A DNA stretch of 64,000 bases from Flavipsychrobacter sp. (GTDB lineage Bacteria > Bacteroidota > Bacteroidia > Chitinophagales > Chitinophagaceae): NCBI GenBank assembly GCA_016787265.1, contig JAEUVF010000012.1, positions 62,001 through 126,000 of the forward strand, written 5' to 3'. Below the pieces are notes generated by a model. It had not been told where the DNA came from. It was given only the letters and a program-made list of their open reading frames with translations, and did not search any database. Positions within the stretch are counted from its first letter, which is position 1; each line of letters opens with the position of its first letter. The position numbers and the translations under genes were made by a program. Below, one piece after another: positions 27,515-37,900 of the stretch.

Positions 27515-28798
27515 CTATCTCAATCCTACATGATCCATGTAAACGATGCCTGTCCAGTCGAAATTCTGGAAGGTCAGTTCACTGATACTTGCAGGATTAC
27601 CCAAATTGGCTTTGGTTAACTTGTATTCCACCCATTTGCCTTCTTCAATCGTAATAGTATAAGCAGGATTACCGCCCGCGATCACATTGATACGTTTGCC
27701 ATTGGTACCCGGTGTTCCAAATATGGCAAAAGTGATCTCGGAATAATTTGCGAGCGACACGGTATTATTGGCAAACTTCAGGGCACCCCACTGCCCGGTG
27801 TAATTCACTTTGATGGCTGCATCACCATCACGGATATTATCCTTGTTGGCAAAATCAACAGTAGTACTCCAACCCCAGTTCTGCCAGTTGTTCTCCAATG
27901 CATCTTTGTAAAACACATAACTCAATGCCGGCAGGGGAGGAAGATCGCCTACAAATAATACGGCTTCTTCAGACTCCACTACCACATCAGAGAAAGCAAC
28001 CAGACTAATGGTGCCCCGGTTTGCTGTTGCCGGTATTACCAGTTTGATTTCTGTTTCCGACTGGCTTACAAAACTGGTGATGGGTTCTGTCATTCCTTTA
28101 AACAATACTCCTTTTACGAGGTCGAGATCTGTTCCCGTAATCGTGAACTCTTTTTCTCTTTCAGCAGGTTTGGGATCAAATCCGGTTACTGCCGGTAACA
28201 CAATTTCAAGTGGCTCCTCTGTTTCTACTGTCATCGGCTCTGTACCTTCTACTGATAGCGCAATTTCACCTGTCTGCGCTTCCATTGGTACTGTTACTAC
28301 CAGTTCATTCACCGATTTACTTACAAACTCGGTTACCACGATATCCTTATTAAAGCGGATCTCGGTTACCCAGTTCAGGAACTTACCCTGGATGGTCAGG
28401 TTTTGTCCCGGTTTTACTTTTGGTGTAAACCCGGTGATCGCTAAAGGCACTTCCAGGTTCAGGGCAGATACCGATTCAATCTCACCATTGTCTGTAATCA
28501 GTTTTACTTTCCCGGATTCTACTGTCTCCGGTAATACCAATACGATGCTTTCTGCATCCTGCGATTTGAATCCTGCTTTCTCCACCCTTGCTCCCACAAA
28601 CTGGATGGCTGTCACTCTGTGCAGGTTGTTTCCAATGAAGTGAATGTCTTCGCCATGCTGAATGCCAGATGGACCGAAACTCAATAACTGCACTAAGCCG
28701 TTATTGGTATCATCTTCTTTATCGCAACCGGCAAGTGCCAGAAAACCAAAGCAGGCCAGCCATAAGAAGAGTTGTTGTATTTTATAAATTGCTTTCAT
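27515..28798 (-). CDS. IPT/TIG-domain surface glycan-binding lipoprotein
   Basis: 427 aa; lipobox LALAGC-DKE. Three consecutive IPT/TIG Ig-like domains (residues ~35-120, 120-200, 200-285), each with a core such as GFTPKVKPGQNLTIQGKFLN or GFDPKPAEREKEFTITGTDL. A C-terminal ~135-residue jelly-roll-like module (LENNWQNWGWSTTVDFANK ... GKWVEYKLTKANLG) resembles carbohydrate-binding domains. This is the SusE/SGBP role: holds the glycan at the surface for SusCD. Starts 11 bp after the gene upstream in the PUL. Confidence 0.8.
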   Translation of the reverse strand: MKAIYKIQQLFLWLACFGFLALAGCDKEDDTNNGLVQLLSFGPSGIQHGEDIHFIGNNLHRVTAIQFVGARVEKAGFKSQDAESIVLVLPETVESGKVKLITDNGEIESVSALNLEVPLAITGFTPKVKPGQNLTIQGKFLNWVTEIRFNKDIVVTEFVSKSVNELVVTVPMEAQTGEIALSVEGTEPMTVETEEPLEIVLPAVTGFDPKPAEREKEFTITGTDLDLVKGVLFKGMTEPITSFVSQSETEIKLVIPATANRGTISLVAFSDVVVESEEAVLFVGDLPPLPALSYVFYKDALENNWQNWGWSTTVDFANKDNIRDGDAAIKVNYTGQWGALKFANNTVSLANYSEITFAIFGTPGTNGKRINVIAGGNPAYTITIEEGKWVEYKLTKANLGNPASISELTFQNFDWTGIVYMDHVGLR

Positions 28799-28808
28799 TT
28801 CTCAGTGT

Positions 28809-29957
28809 TTATTTTTCCAATACTTTGGGTACCACTCTGAAATTATCAAAGGCTATGTCAGCGTCCAGGTCACCCGGACCATGAAACAGTAACCTGGTGT
28901 AATAACCAGCCGGACTAACACTCAGACTGCCTCCATAACTGGCCGCGATTTCTTCAAAGGGAATTACTACTGTTTGCCATTGGCCTTTTGTATCTATGGG
29001 TGGCTTCCACTGGTATTGATCATTGTTGAAAGCAGTCAATCCCAGGTTCAGCTTGATCATATTGTTGTTATAGGGTTTGAGTGTATTCACTTCAAACTTC
29101 AGGTTGTAGTCTTCCGGTTTCAGGATAGCTTCATCCGGAATATTCTTGCTGATGGGGCCCATCGCATCGGGCGGACCACCAGCTGCTTCCAGCCAGTTCC
29201 AGGATCCGATGGCACGGGTTACCCGGATATAATTTCCATTGATGGAAGCAGGATCAGCCGGACCCGGATTGCTTACTACAAAGGAGGCATTCCACCAACC
29301 GGTGAAGGGATCACTGCTGATGAAAATATTGCGGTTGTCGCGGAACCAGAAATCTGAAGAAGTCTCTCCGAAATTCGTAGTTACGGTGATGGGACCTGGT
29401 TGCGCACCTTCGGGTATACGTACCTGTAAGATCTTGTCATCCACTTCCACCAGTTCTCCATTGACGTTACCTGCAAACTTTACGGTGAGAGGTGGATAGA
29501 AGAAATCCCCGCGGATGGTGGCAACTCCTCCTGTTAATACATACTCACAATCCATGCTGCCGACAATCGGTTCACTGATCTGCACTTCAAATTCATGCAT
29601 CAGTTCAAATCCATTCGCAAACACCAATTTCATCGTATTGGTAATCTCCAATGGTATCTCATTGGGCACACTCACCAGGATCGTAGAATTGGTAATATAA
29701 GTTGGGGTCAGCACTGCGCGCTGGTCGTTGAACCAGATCTGTCTTGCATTTTGCAGATTTTCACCAACGATGGCAATCAGGTTGCCCTGGAATGCACCTA
29801 CCAGTAAGGAGTCGGCTGATGCGGGATCTGTAATCCGTACATAACGAATCCTGGGTACTCCATTATTGGGTGCATCATCGTCCTTGGAACAGGCTGTAAA
29901 CAGTCCCATTACCAGGCTGAGGAATAATATACTGTATGTTATTTTGAATAGTTTCAT
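28809..29957 (-). CDS. Surface glycan-binding protein, SGBP-B-like
   Basis: 382 aa from ATG at 29957, which begins the lipoprotein signal (MKLFKITYSILFLSLVMGLFTAC-SKDDD). A longer frame to 30002 would overlap susD and lacks a signal start. Two or more IPT/TIG-type domains (YVRITDPASADSLLVGAFQG ..., DCEYVLTGGVATIRGDFFYP) are followed by a C-terminal binding domain like that of xyloglucan SGBP-B proteins (GNYIRVTRAIGSWNWLEAAG, YNLKFEVNTLKPYNNNMIKL, GQWQTVVIPFEEI). Expected to bind polysaccharide on the cell surface. Confidence 0.8.
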   Translation of the reverse strand: MKLFKITYSILFLSLVMGLFTACSKDDDAPNNGVPRIRYVRITDPASADSLLVGAFQGNLIAIVGENLQNARQIWFNDQRAVLTPTYITNSTILVSVPNEIPLEITNTMKLVFANGFELMHEFEVQISEPIVGSMDCEYVLTGGVATIRGDFFYPPLTVKFAGNVNGELVEVDDKILQVRIPEGAQPGPITVTTNFGETSSDFWFRDNRNIFISSDPFTGWWNASFVVSNPGPADPASINGNYIRVTRAIGSWNWLEAAGGPPDAMGPISKNIPDEAILKPEDYNLKFEVNTLKPYNNNMIKLNLGLTAFNNDQYQWKPPIDTKGQWQTVVIPFEEIAASYGGSLSVSPAGYYTRLLFHGPGDLDADIAFDNFRVVPKVLEK

Positions 29958-29991
29958 ATACCTTTTTTTAAACTCACAGAAAAAGTTGGAA

Positions 29992-31662
29992 TTAATAATC
30001 AACCGGTGGTTTGTTCAGGTTAGGCGCCTGGCTCAACTCAGCTGCAGGTATTGGTAAGAGGAAGTTTCCGCTGTTCGCATTGATGGTGCGATCCTGCGTT
30101 GCCCAGGAAGTTTTGGTAAATGTCCAGTTCGTTGGATCCGGGAATTTATCCGGTTCTGTGAAGAACAAACCACGGTCCTGTGAATTCAGGATCTCATAAG
30201 CCTTGGTGGGGTTCCAGTAATGCAGACTCACCAGATCATACCAGGCCATGCCTTCCATCGCGAATTCAATGAAGCGCTCTTTCTGTATAACGTCAATGGT
30301 TAGTGGATCTTCAAATTCCGGCAGCCCTGATCTTTTGTGTACCGCATTGAAATACTCCATCGCTTTCGCATTCGTGGTGCTTGCCTGGTTGCCCAATTCC
30401 GCTTCGGCATAAATCAGGTAAACTTCCGCAAGTCGCATCATGTAGGTATCATACTCATAATACTGCTGTGCAGCTTTGCCATCCATATCCTCTGCTTTTC
30501 CGCACACGTATTTTTTAATCGAGAGGAAATTGTTATCAGATCCTGTAAAGGGGAATACAAGTTCCTGTTTGCCTCCCGGTATGGACTGTGTGATTTCAGG
30601 ATAATGAAATCCCGGTAACATGAAGGTTGCCTTCAATCGCTGATCCAGTGTGCGTCCCTGTAAGCCTCCACCGGGAGTAGCTGTTATGCCATCATACTGG
30701 GATATCATCCACCAGGTTGCACCTTTATCACCACCCCAGCCATCTCCGTTTGCAATATCTGAGCTGTAAGCCAGGTATGCAGGAGTTGAGTTCTGCGATC
30801 CCCAGGCTCCCGGAGAATAAGCCCATTGTAATGAGAAGATGGATTCCGAATTGTTATCGTACGGATAGGTAAAGAGATCCGCATAATTGCTCAGGAGTCG
30901 ATAGGGACTTTGAGTGATCACGCGTTCTGCATAATATTTCGCACTGTCCAGGAATTGCTGGTTACGCTGGCCATTTCCTTCTGCGCTTACTCCCGCCCTG
31001 GTGAGATAAAATCTCGCCAGCATAGCTTCAGCTGCCCATTTATTCAATCGCCCCGGACGCATAGAAGTAAGCGGCAGATCTTCCACTACGGCTCTCATCT
31101 CATTGGTGATAAACCTCCATACACTGCTTACGGTATTTCTTGTAATAGAGGTATCCGACAACAGCGCCAGGTTGTTTTCAATAATCGGAACGGCACCCCA
31201 ATTCATCACCAGGAAACGATAGGCCAGTGCGCGCATATAACGTGCTTCCGCAATTGCCATCTTTTTTACTTCCGGAGATACGCCTGCACCTGCATAGCGG
31301 TTGATGTTTTCAATCGCCAGGTTGGATTGTCCCACTACAATAAAGAAGGAGCGCCAGGCGGTTCCATTCTCAGGTGTGTTACCTGTGGTGTTGAACAAAA
31401 CATTTCCACGGTCATTCCAGGCGGAATATGCTGTGCCCGCACGGAAATCGCCCAGGTTATAGGATGCTTTATCATTGTAATCAAACCAAACACGACTGTA
31501 GAGTAAGGAAGTAGCAGCTAATACCTGATCATCGGTCTGGTAAAAACTTCCATCCACAATGGCATCGGTTGGTGGTCGTTCAAGAAAATCCTTGCTGCAG
31601 GCTGCCAATCCCAAAACCAGCAGCAGCAGAAAACTATATAGTACAGAATGAGCTCTTTTCAT
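29992..31662 (-). CDS. susD-like: SusD/RagB family nutrient-binding lipoprotein
   Basis: 556 aa; lipobox LGLAAC-SKDFLERPP, the usual start of mature SusD proteins. SusD TPR helices are visible (NLAIENINRYAGAGVSPEVK, AEARYMRALAYRFLVMNWGAVPI). The RagB C-terminal region has YMMRLAEVYLIYAEAELGNQ, FNAVHKRSGLPEF and KERFIEFAMEGMAWYDLVSL. Acts as the lid of the SusC channel and binds oligosaccharide. 11 bp downstream of susC. Confidence 0.95.
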   Translation of the reverse strand: MKRAHSVLYSFLLLLVLGLAACSKDFLERPPTDAIVDGSFYQTDDQVLAATSLLYSRVWFDYNDKASYNLGDFRAGTAYSAWNDRGNVLFNTTGNTPENGTAWRSFFIVVGQSNLAIENINRYAGAGVSPEVKKMAIAEARYMRALAYRFLVMNWGAVPIIENNLALLSDTSITRNTVSSVWRFITNEMRAVVEDLPLTSMRPGRLNKWAAEAMLARFYLTRAGVSAEGNGQRNQQFLDSAKYYAERVITQSPYRLLSNYADLFTYPYDNNSESIFSLQWAYSPGAWGSQNSTPAYLAYSSDIANGDGWGGDKGATWWMISQYDGITATPGGGLQGRTLDQRLKATFMLPGFHYPEITQSIPGGKQELVFPFTGSDNNFLSIKKYVCGKAEDMDGKAAQQYYEYDTYMMRLAEVYLIYAEAELGNQASTTNAKAMEYFNAVHKRSGLPEFEDPLTIDVIQKERFIEFAMEGMAWYDLVSLHYWNPTKAYEILNSQDRGLFFTEPDKFPDPTNWTFTKTSWATQDRTINANSGNFLLPIPAAELSQAPNLNKPPVDY

Positions 31663-31673
31663 GGCAAATAATT

Positions 31674-34600
31674 TTAAAAGTCAAGACCAATAGTGAATGC
31701 ATACACCGGTGTTAAGGGATAGCGACCAAAATCCAGTCCGATAGCCTGGTTGGCTGCACTTGCATCTCTTCCTACATAAGCACCTACTTCAGGATCCAGT
31801 CCGCTGTAGTTGGTCAGCGTGAAAATATTCTGACCACTTATCGACATTCTGGCTCCTTTTACAATGCGCTGTTTGGCGATCAGGCTTACCGGCAGATTGT
31901 AGGTTAGCGTTACGTTTTTGAGGCGGATAAAAGATCCGTCTTCCACCCATTTGCTGGTGGGACGTGCATGGTTGTTATTAGGTCCATAACTGATTCTCGG
32001 AACATCTGTACCAGGATTCTGCAACACTACTTTACCTCCATTATCGGTATGTGGTTTTGCATAATCCATTACACCAACCAGCAGGTTACGACTCAGGTTG
32101 ATATTGTTCGGATTGGAATTTACCTTGGCGATATAATTATAAATGTCATTTCCATAAGTAGCCGTAATAAGGATACTCAGATCAAATCCCTTGTAGGAGA
32201 AACTGTTGGTAAAGCCGGCAAACAATTTCGGCCAGGGGTTACCGATAGTAGTCTGATCTTTCTCATCAATGATGCCATCGCCATTGATATCTTTGAATTT
32301 GATATCACCCACCCAGAGGCCATTGGCCTGATCAATTGGCAGCCGGTTGCCATTGTTGTCTACAGGAACCGGACTGTTCTCGATTTCTTCAATACTGCCA
32401 AAAATGCCTTCTTCCACATAGCCACGGAAGAGCCAGGGTGCCTGTCCAACTGCAGAACGCTGTGTCCAGTCTTCCAGCCACCAGGAAGTGCGGTCGATGA
32501 AAGCAGTTTCAGAATAGAACTTCTTAATCTTTGTTTTGAAACTGGAGAGGTTCAGGTTTGATTCCCAACGCAGTTTCTTGTTGTTGATATTAACCGTATT
32601 TATAGTGAGGCCCCAACCTTTGTTCTGTAATGTTCCGATGTTCACTTGTGGTGATCCTACTGAACCCGTACCATTGGTTCCCATGTACCAGGGAAGCGGA
32701 TTGTCGAGCAGCAGGTTATCCGTATTCTTTACATAATAATCGAATTCAATATTGATGCGGTTTTGCACCATGCCAATATTCAAACCGATATTATTGGTCT
32801 TTGTTTCTTCCCATTTCAAACCGGGATTACTGTACCGGCTTGGCAAGAATCCGGTTCCGGTTGGAGTGGGAGAAGTTGCCATGGGAGAATAGATATATCC
32901 ACTTCCGCCCTGGTTACCCGTTGTACCTGTTTCCAGTCGCAGTTTCAATTCACTGATAAAACCGGATTTGAAAAACTTCTCCTGTGAAATTCTCCAGGCA
33001 GCAGAGAGAGAAGGGAAGGTGCCCCACTTGTTCTCCGGACCGAAATTTCCGGATCCATCGCGACGAATGGTACCTACCAGGATATAGCGGTTATCATAGT
33101 TATAATTCAGACGACCGAAGTAGGACTCCATCGCCCAATCTCCTGATCCACCGGAGTTGGTAGCAGTTAATGGATCACCTGCATTTAAATCAAGGATATC
33201 ATTGGTCAGGAAACCGGTACGCATGGCACCTGTATTTTTCCAGTTGGATTCCTGAGCTTCATGACTAACCATGATGCCTAACTGATGATTACCAAACTGT
33301 TTGTTGTATTCGAGCATCTGGTTCCAGTTCCAATAGGTATTGGTGCTGTTACCCTGGTTCAGACTGGCGCGGTCATTTACAGCCCATCCGATGCGATAGG
33401 CCGGCTGGTAGTAAGAAGAATTGCCAAATCCGAGGTTGGTATTGAAGGAGGTTCTGAACTGCAGATCTTTTGTGAATTTGATACCCACATTCAGGCTTCC
33501 CAATAACTGGCGACGAACAAATTTGTTAGTAGTCAGGGTTGCTATCGCGATCGGATTTACTGGAGCAAACTGGTTTGCACCATTGGTTTCATCACCACCA
33601 CCCCAACTTCCATCGAGGTTCTTAACCGGAATCTGAGGAGTTAGTCTCAATGCATTCGCGATGATGTTCTCCTGGCTGGTGGTCAGGTTCTCATTGGTCT
33701 GGTTGAAACTCATACTTGCACCAATGGTTGCCCATTCACGTGGTTTGTTATCCAGGTTTAACCTGGCTGAGTATCGATCAAATCCAGAGCCAAGGGCAAT
33801 ACCTTCCTGCTTGAGATAATCTCCCGCCAGGTAGTAGGTTGTTTTTTCATTACCGCCACTCACACTCAGCTGGTGTTTTTGCATGGGCGCGTTGCGAAAC
33901 AATGCTCCCTGCCAGTCTGTTCCCTTGCCAAGCAGACTCGGGTCCAGGAATTCAGCAGGCGTTTCGCCACCTGCTATTGCATGAAACTCTTTTACCATCG
34001 TCGCATACTCACGCAGGTTCATCACATCCATTTTTTGCGGCGGACGCTGAACACTGTACTGGTATCCATAATTGAATTTGGTATCACCGGATTTACCACG
34101 TTTGGTGGTGATGAGGATCACGCCATTCGTTGCCCTGGATCCATAAACCGCAGTAGCGGAGGGACCCTGCAATACCTGGATGTTATCAATATCGTTGGGG
34201 TTGAGTCCGGCAATAGGGTTAGACGAACTCTGCGCACCAAAACTCACGGAGGATCCCTGGATCTGTACCCCGTCAATTACATACAGGGGTTCATTACTTC
34301 CATTGATGGTGTTCACCCCGCGAATGTTTACAGAGATACCACCACCCGGCTGTCCGGAGTTTTGGGTGATATACACACCCGCGGCACGACCCTGGATTGC
34401 CTGCTCCAATGTGGTGTTAATCGTGCGATCCATTTCCTTGGCGGTTACCGTTGTTTGTGCACTGGTCAGGTTGGCCCTTTTGGTAGAACCATATCCAATT
34501 ACCACCACTTCACTCATGTTGGCATTGCTTGCCCTCAAGGAAATGTTGATGGTGTTGGAATTTCCAACAGGTACTTCCCGGGTTTCATATCCAACATAGG

Positions 34601-34853
34601 ATATTACCAGTACTTCTCCTGATTTGGCATTTAACCGAAAATTTCCATCCAGATCGGTATTAAACCCCCGCTGGGTATTTTTGATCATGATGGTAGCTCC
34701 TGCAATCGGAGCATTATCCGCACGAGTGATTTTACCGGTGATTGTTCTGTCGGCAGTTTGCGCGGATAGCGTCTGGGCCAGAAGCAGGCCAAAAAGAAAG
34801 ACGCAGAGAGGAACTACCCACTTGCGCGTAGTTTTGGTTTTGTGCATAAGCAA
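31674..34853 (-). CDS. susC-like: SusC/RagA family TonB-linked outer-membrane transporter
   Basis: 1059 aa; signal peptide ends QTLSAQ. Carboxypeptidase-regulatory-like domain at ~35-115 (ITGKITRADNAPIAGATIMI, SYVGYETREV), the SusC motif MSEVVVIGYGSTKRANLTSA, and a plug with GRAAGVYITQNSGQPGG, INIRG-type VNIRGVNTING and PLYVIDGVQIQG. The barrel follows, ending VYAFTIGLDF. Imports oligosaccharides with SusD in a TonB-dependent way. First gene of the PUL operon, 132 bp downstream of the HTCS regulator on the same strand. Confidence 0.96.
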   Translation of the reverse strand: MLMHKTKTTRKWVVPLCVFLFGLLLAQTLSAQTADRTITGKITRADNAPIAGATIMIKNTQRGFNTDLDGNFRLNAKSGEVLVISYVGYETREVPVGNSNTINISLRASNANMSEVVVIGYGSTKRANLTSAQTTVTAKEMDRTINTTLEQAIQGRAAGVYITQNSGQPGGGISVNIRGVNTINGSNEPLYVIDGVQIQGSSVSFGAQSSSNPIAGLNPNDIDNIQVLQGPSATAVYGSRATNGVILITTKRGKSGDTKFNYGYQYSVQRPPQKMDVMNLREYATMVKEFHAIAGGETPAEFLDPSLLGKGTDWQGALFRNAPMQKHQLSVSGGNEKTTYYLAGDYLKQEGIALGSGFDRYSARLNLDNKPREWATIGASMSFNQTNENLTTSQENIIANALRLTPQIPVKNLDGSWGGGDETNGANQFAPVNPIAIATLTTNKFVRRQLLGSLNVGIKFTKDLQFRTSFNTNLGFGNSSYYQPAYRIGWAVNDRASLNQGNSTNTYWNWNQMLEYNKQFGNHQLGIMVSHEAQESNWKNTGAMRTGFLTNDILDLNAGDPLTATNSGGSGDWAMESYFGRLNYNYDNRYILVGTIRRDGSGNFGPENKWGTFPSLSAAWRISQEKFFKSGFISELKLRLETGTTGNQGGSGYIYSPMATSPTPTGTGFLPSRYSNPGLKWEETKTNNIGLNIGMVQNRINIEFDYYVKNTDNLLLDNPLPWYMGTNGTGSVGSPQVNIGTLQNKGWGLTINTVNINNKKLRWESNLNLSSFKTKIKKFYSETAFIDRTSWWLEDWTQRSAVGQAPWLFRGYVEEGIFGSIEEIENSPVPVDNNGNRLPIDQANGLWVGDIKFKDINGDGIIDEKDQTTIGNPWPKLFAGFTNSFSYKGFDLSILITATYGNDIYNYIAKVNSNPNNINLSRNLLVGVMDYAKPHTDNGGKVVLQNPGTDVPRISYGPNNNHARPTSKWVEDGSFIRLKNVTLTYNLPVSLIAKQRIVKGARMSISGQNIFTLTNYSGLDPEVGAYVGRDASAANQAIGLDFGRYPLTPVYAFTIGLDF

Positions 34854-34985
34854 GCAAATTGAAGCGTTAAGAATGGAACTAATTTATTCCCCTCTGCAAA
34901 ATAACAGGTGCGTTAAACTGTTCTTTGAGGGTATCAAAATGTTCGCATCCCTATCTTTTTTGGGTTTTTGTAGGGGGCGATTTGT

Positions 34986-37900
34986 TTAGTCGGTAGGAAA
35001 AGTACCAGGACTTGGTATAATTTTAGCTTTCCGCTCCTGCTGGTATTGCGAGGGAAGTTGACCAAAGGCTTCTTTAAAGTAGCGGGCAAAGTATTTTGGG
35101 TTGTTGAATCCGACCAGGTAAGCTACTTCAGTAACATTATGGTTGGACTTTTCCAATAATTGGGCGGCTCTTTTTAAACGAATCTGGCGAATGAACTCAA
35201 TAGGTGTTTGTCCGGTCATTGCCAGCACTTTTTTATACAGACTGGTTCTGCTCATGTAAAGTTCCTGGCGCAGGTTGTCTACATTAAATTCGGCATTGCC
35301 CATATGCTCTTCAATAATGGCCAGTGCTCTTTTTACAAATTGATCTTCTCCTTCCTCTTCCATTTCCGGTTCTGAGGGATTTACTTCTACCTGCTTCTGA
35401 TAGGTTTCCTTTACTACTGATTGGTAATTCAGCAGGTTTTTGATTCTTGAGAAAAGAATATCGTAATTAAACGGTTTAGTCATATAATCATTCGGACCGG
35501 TTTCCAGTGCCTGCAATTCTGTTTCTTCTCCTTCTAATGCAGTTAAGAGTATCACCGGAATATGCCGGGTCCTGGAATCCGTCTTGATTTTACGGCACAA
35601 TTCAATACCGGAAAGGATAGGCATGCTGATATCACTCACCACCAGGTCGGGATGTGCACTCAATACTTTTTTCCAGCCCTCTATTCCCTGTACGGCTTCG
35701 ATAATGCTGAAATGCTCCTGTAAATTGTTTTTTAAATAGGTGCGGAAATCATCATTGTCCTCTACCAATAACAGGGTTGGTTTTTTGAACAACTGCTGAC
35801 TGCTTTCCAGCACATGTGTCGGATCCAGACTTTCCAGGGTACTTGCTTTGATTGGAAGGTAAATACTAAAGCAACTTCCTTTGGGTGTAACCGGTTCCAC
35901 TTTAATCTGGCCTCCATGCATTTCCACAAATTCACGGGTGATGGATAAACCGATTCCACTTCCCTGGTTTAATATATGCTCCGATGAGTCAACCTGGTAA
36001 AAGGGTTCAAAGATTTTTTCCCGCTGATCCTGGGGAATACCGATTCCATTGTCGATAACCTTTACTTCCAGCAAGGGCCCCACATCACCTTTGCATGTTT
36101 TTACTTCGAGTTTTACCTGTCCCCGCTCCGGCGTGAATTTGAAGGCGTTGGACAGCAGATTAAAAAGAATGCGTTCCAGTTTTTCCTTATCAAAATACAT
36201 ATTGACCGGATGAGTAATTCCCTGGTACCGGTATTCAATATGTTTGTTATTGGCCATATCATTAAAGGATGCAGCCACTTCCTGAATAAAACTGATGATG
36301 TCTGATTCTGTAACATGCAGTCGCTGTTCATTTTCCTGCATCTTGCGGAAATCAAGCAGCTCATTCACCATATTTAATAATCGTTTCGCATTGCGATTGA
36401 TCATCTCAAACTGGTTGCGCATTTCACCAGGAGCTGTTTCCGTGATCAGCTTTTGGATAGGAATCAGGATGAGTGATATCGGTGTTCTGAATTCATGACT
36501 CACATTGGTGAAAAATCTTGTCTTCATCTGGTCCAGCTCCCTTATCCGTTGGGCCTCCTGTCGCTCAACTTCTAACTGCATGCGAACCTGTTCTCTTCGG
36601 ATGATTTGCCGGCGGGCAAAATAAATGAGAGCGGTTATCGAAACTGCATATAGTAAATAAGCCCAGGGCGTTTTCCAGAAAGGTGGTGCGATGGTCAGTT
36701 CTAATGTGAGTGCTTCTTCATTCCATCCGCCTTCCGCATTCGAAGTTCTTACCCGGAATGTATAGTTACCCGGATCCAGGTTGGTATAGGTGGCCATCCG
36801 GGTATTGCCATTGGCTATGATCCAGTCTTTGTTGAAGCCTTCTAACAGGTAAGTGTACCTGATTTTAGCTGCATTGGAATAACCAAGTGCAGCAAACTGT
36901 ATCGTAAAATCATTCTGGTGATGCGCCAGTTTCAATTTCTTTGTTTCGGTTATGGATTGCAGTAAGACCGCACGATCATTCACTTTTTCTCCCGGACTGA
37001 CCGTTCTGTTGAACAATTGGAAATCTGTAAACACTACGGGAGGCTGATGTACTGGGGCTTTTAATAATTCGGGTTTAAACAGGTTGAATCCATAAGCACC
37101 CCCGAATAGTAGTTCCCCGGACCTTGTTTTGTAAGCCGAATAGCGATTGAATTCCCTGCCTTGTAATCCATCGTGTTCATTGTAATTCATGCAACGGATA
37201 CCTGCAATTGTTCCGTTTTCAGTGAGGATCTCAATTCTGGATAAACCGGATTTGGTACTTACCCAGAGTTTTTTCTGATTGTCCTGGAGTATGTCGAGGA
37301 TGGTATTGTCCGGTAAGCCGTCTTTAATTCCAAATGCTATGAATTCAGCTTTTCCTCTTGGCAATACATTGAGTCCGCGTTGCGTGGCCACCCAGATATT
37401 ACCATTGTGATCTTCCAAAATGCCATTCACACTGTTATAACTCAGTTTGCTGTTTTCAGATGTATAACTGATAAACCTGCCACTCGATTTATCAAGAACA
37501 TCAATTCCCCAGGAGGTTCCGATCCAGAGATTACCCCTGGAATCTTCCATCAAACTGGTAACATTATCATGATGCAGGGTATTGGGAACACTTAAATTAT
37601 GGTGATAGAAGGTATTGGTCTTACGGTCGAGGCGATCCAGTCCCGCATTCAGCATACCAATCCAGAGATTCAGGTTGCTGTCTTCAAATATTGAAAATAC
37701 ATTGTTGGCCGCCAGGGAATTCGGGTCCTGCTCATTGTGACGGTAATGTGTAAACGTTTTACCATCAAAACAATCCAGCCCGCCCTGATAGGTTCCAATC
37801 CATAATTTATCCTGGTGATCCAGGTAAAGTGCAACAATTACATCGTTGGTTAAGGAGTTTGAATTCTCCGGTTGGTGGCGGAATTGCCGGAAACTATTTT

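Noticed and set aside
31968..34989. Long plus-strand open frames opposite susC and susD
   Set aside because: They lie wholly antisense to well-supported SusC/SusD genes and show no domain, signal peptide or codon pattern of their own.
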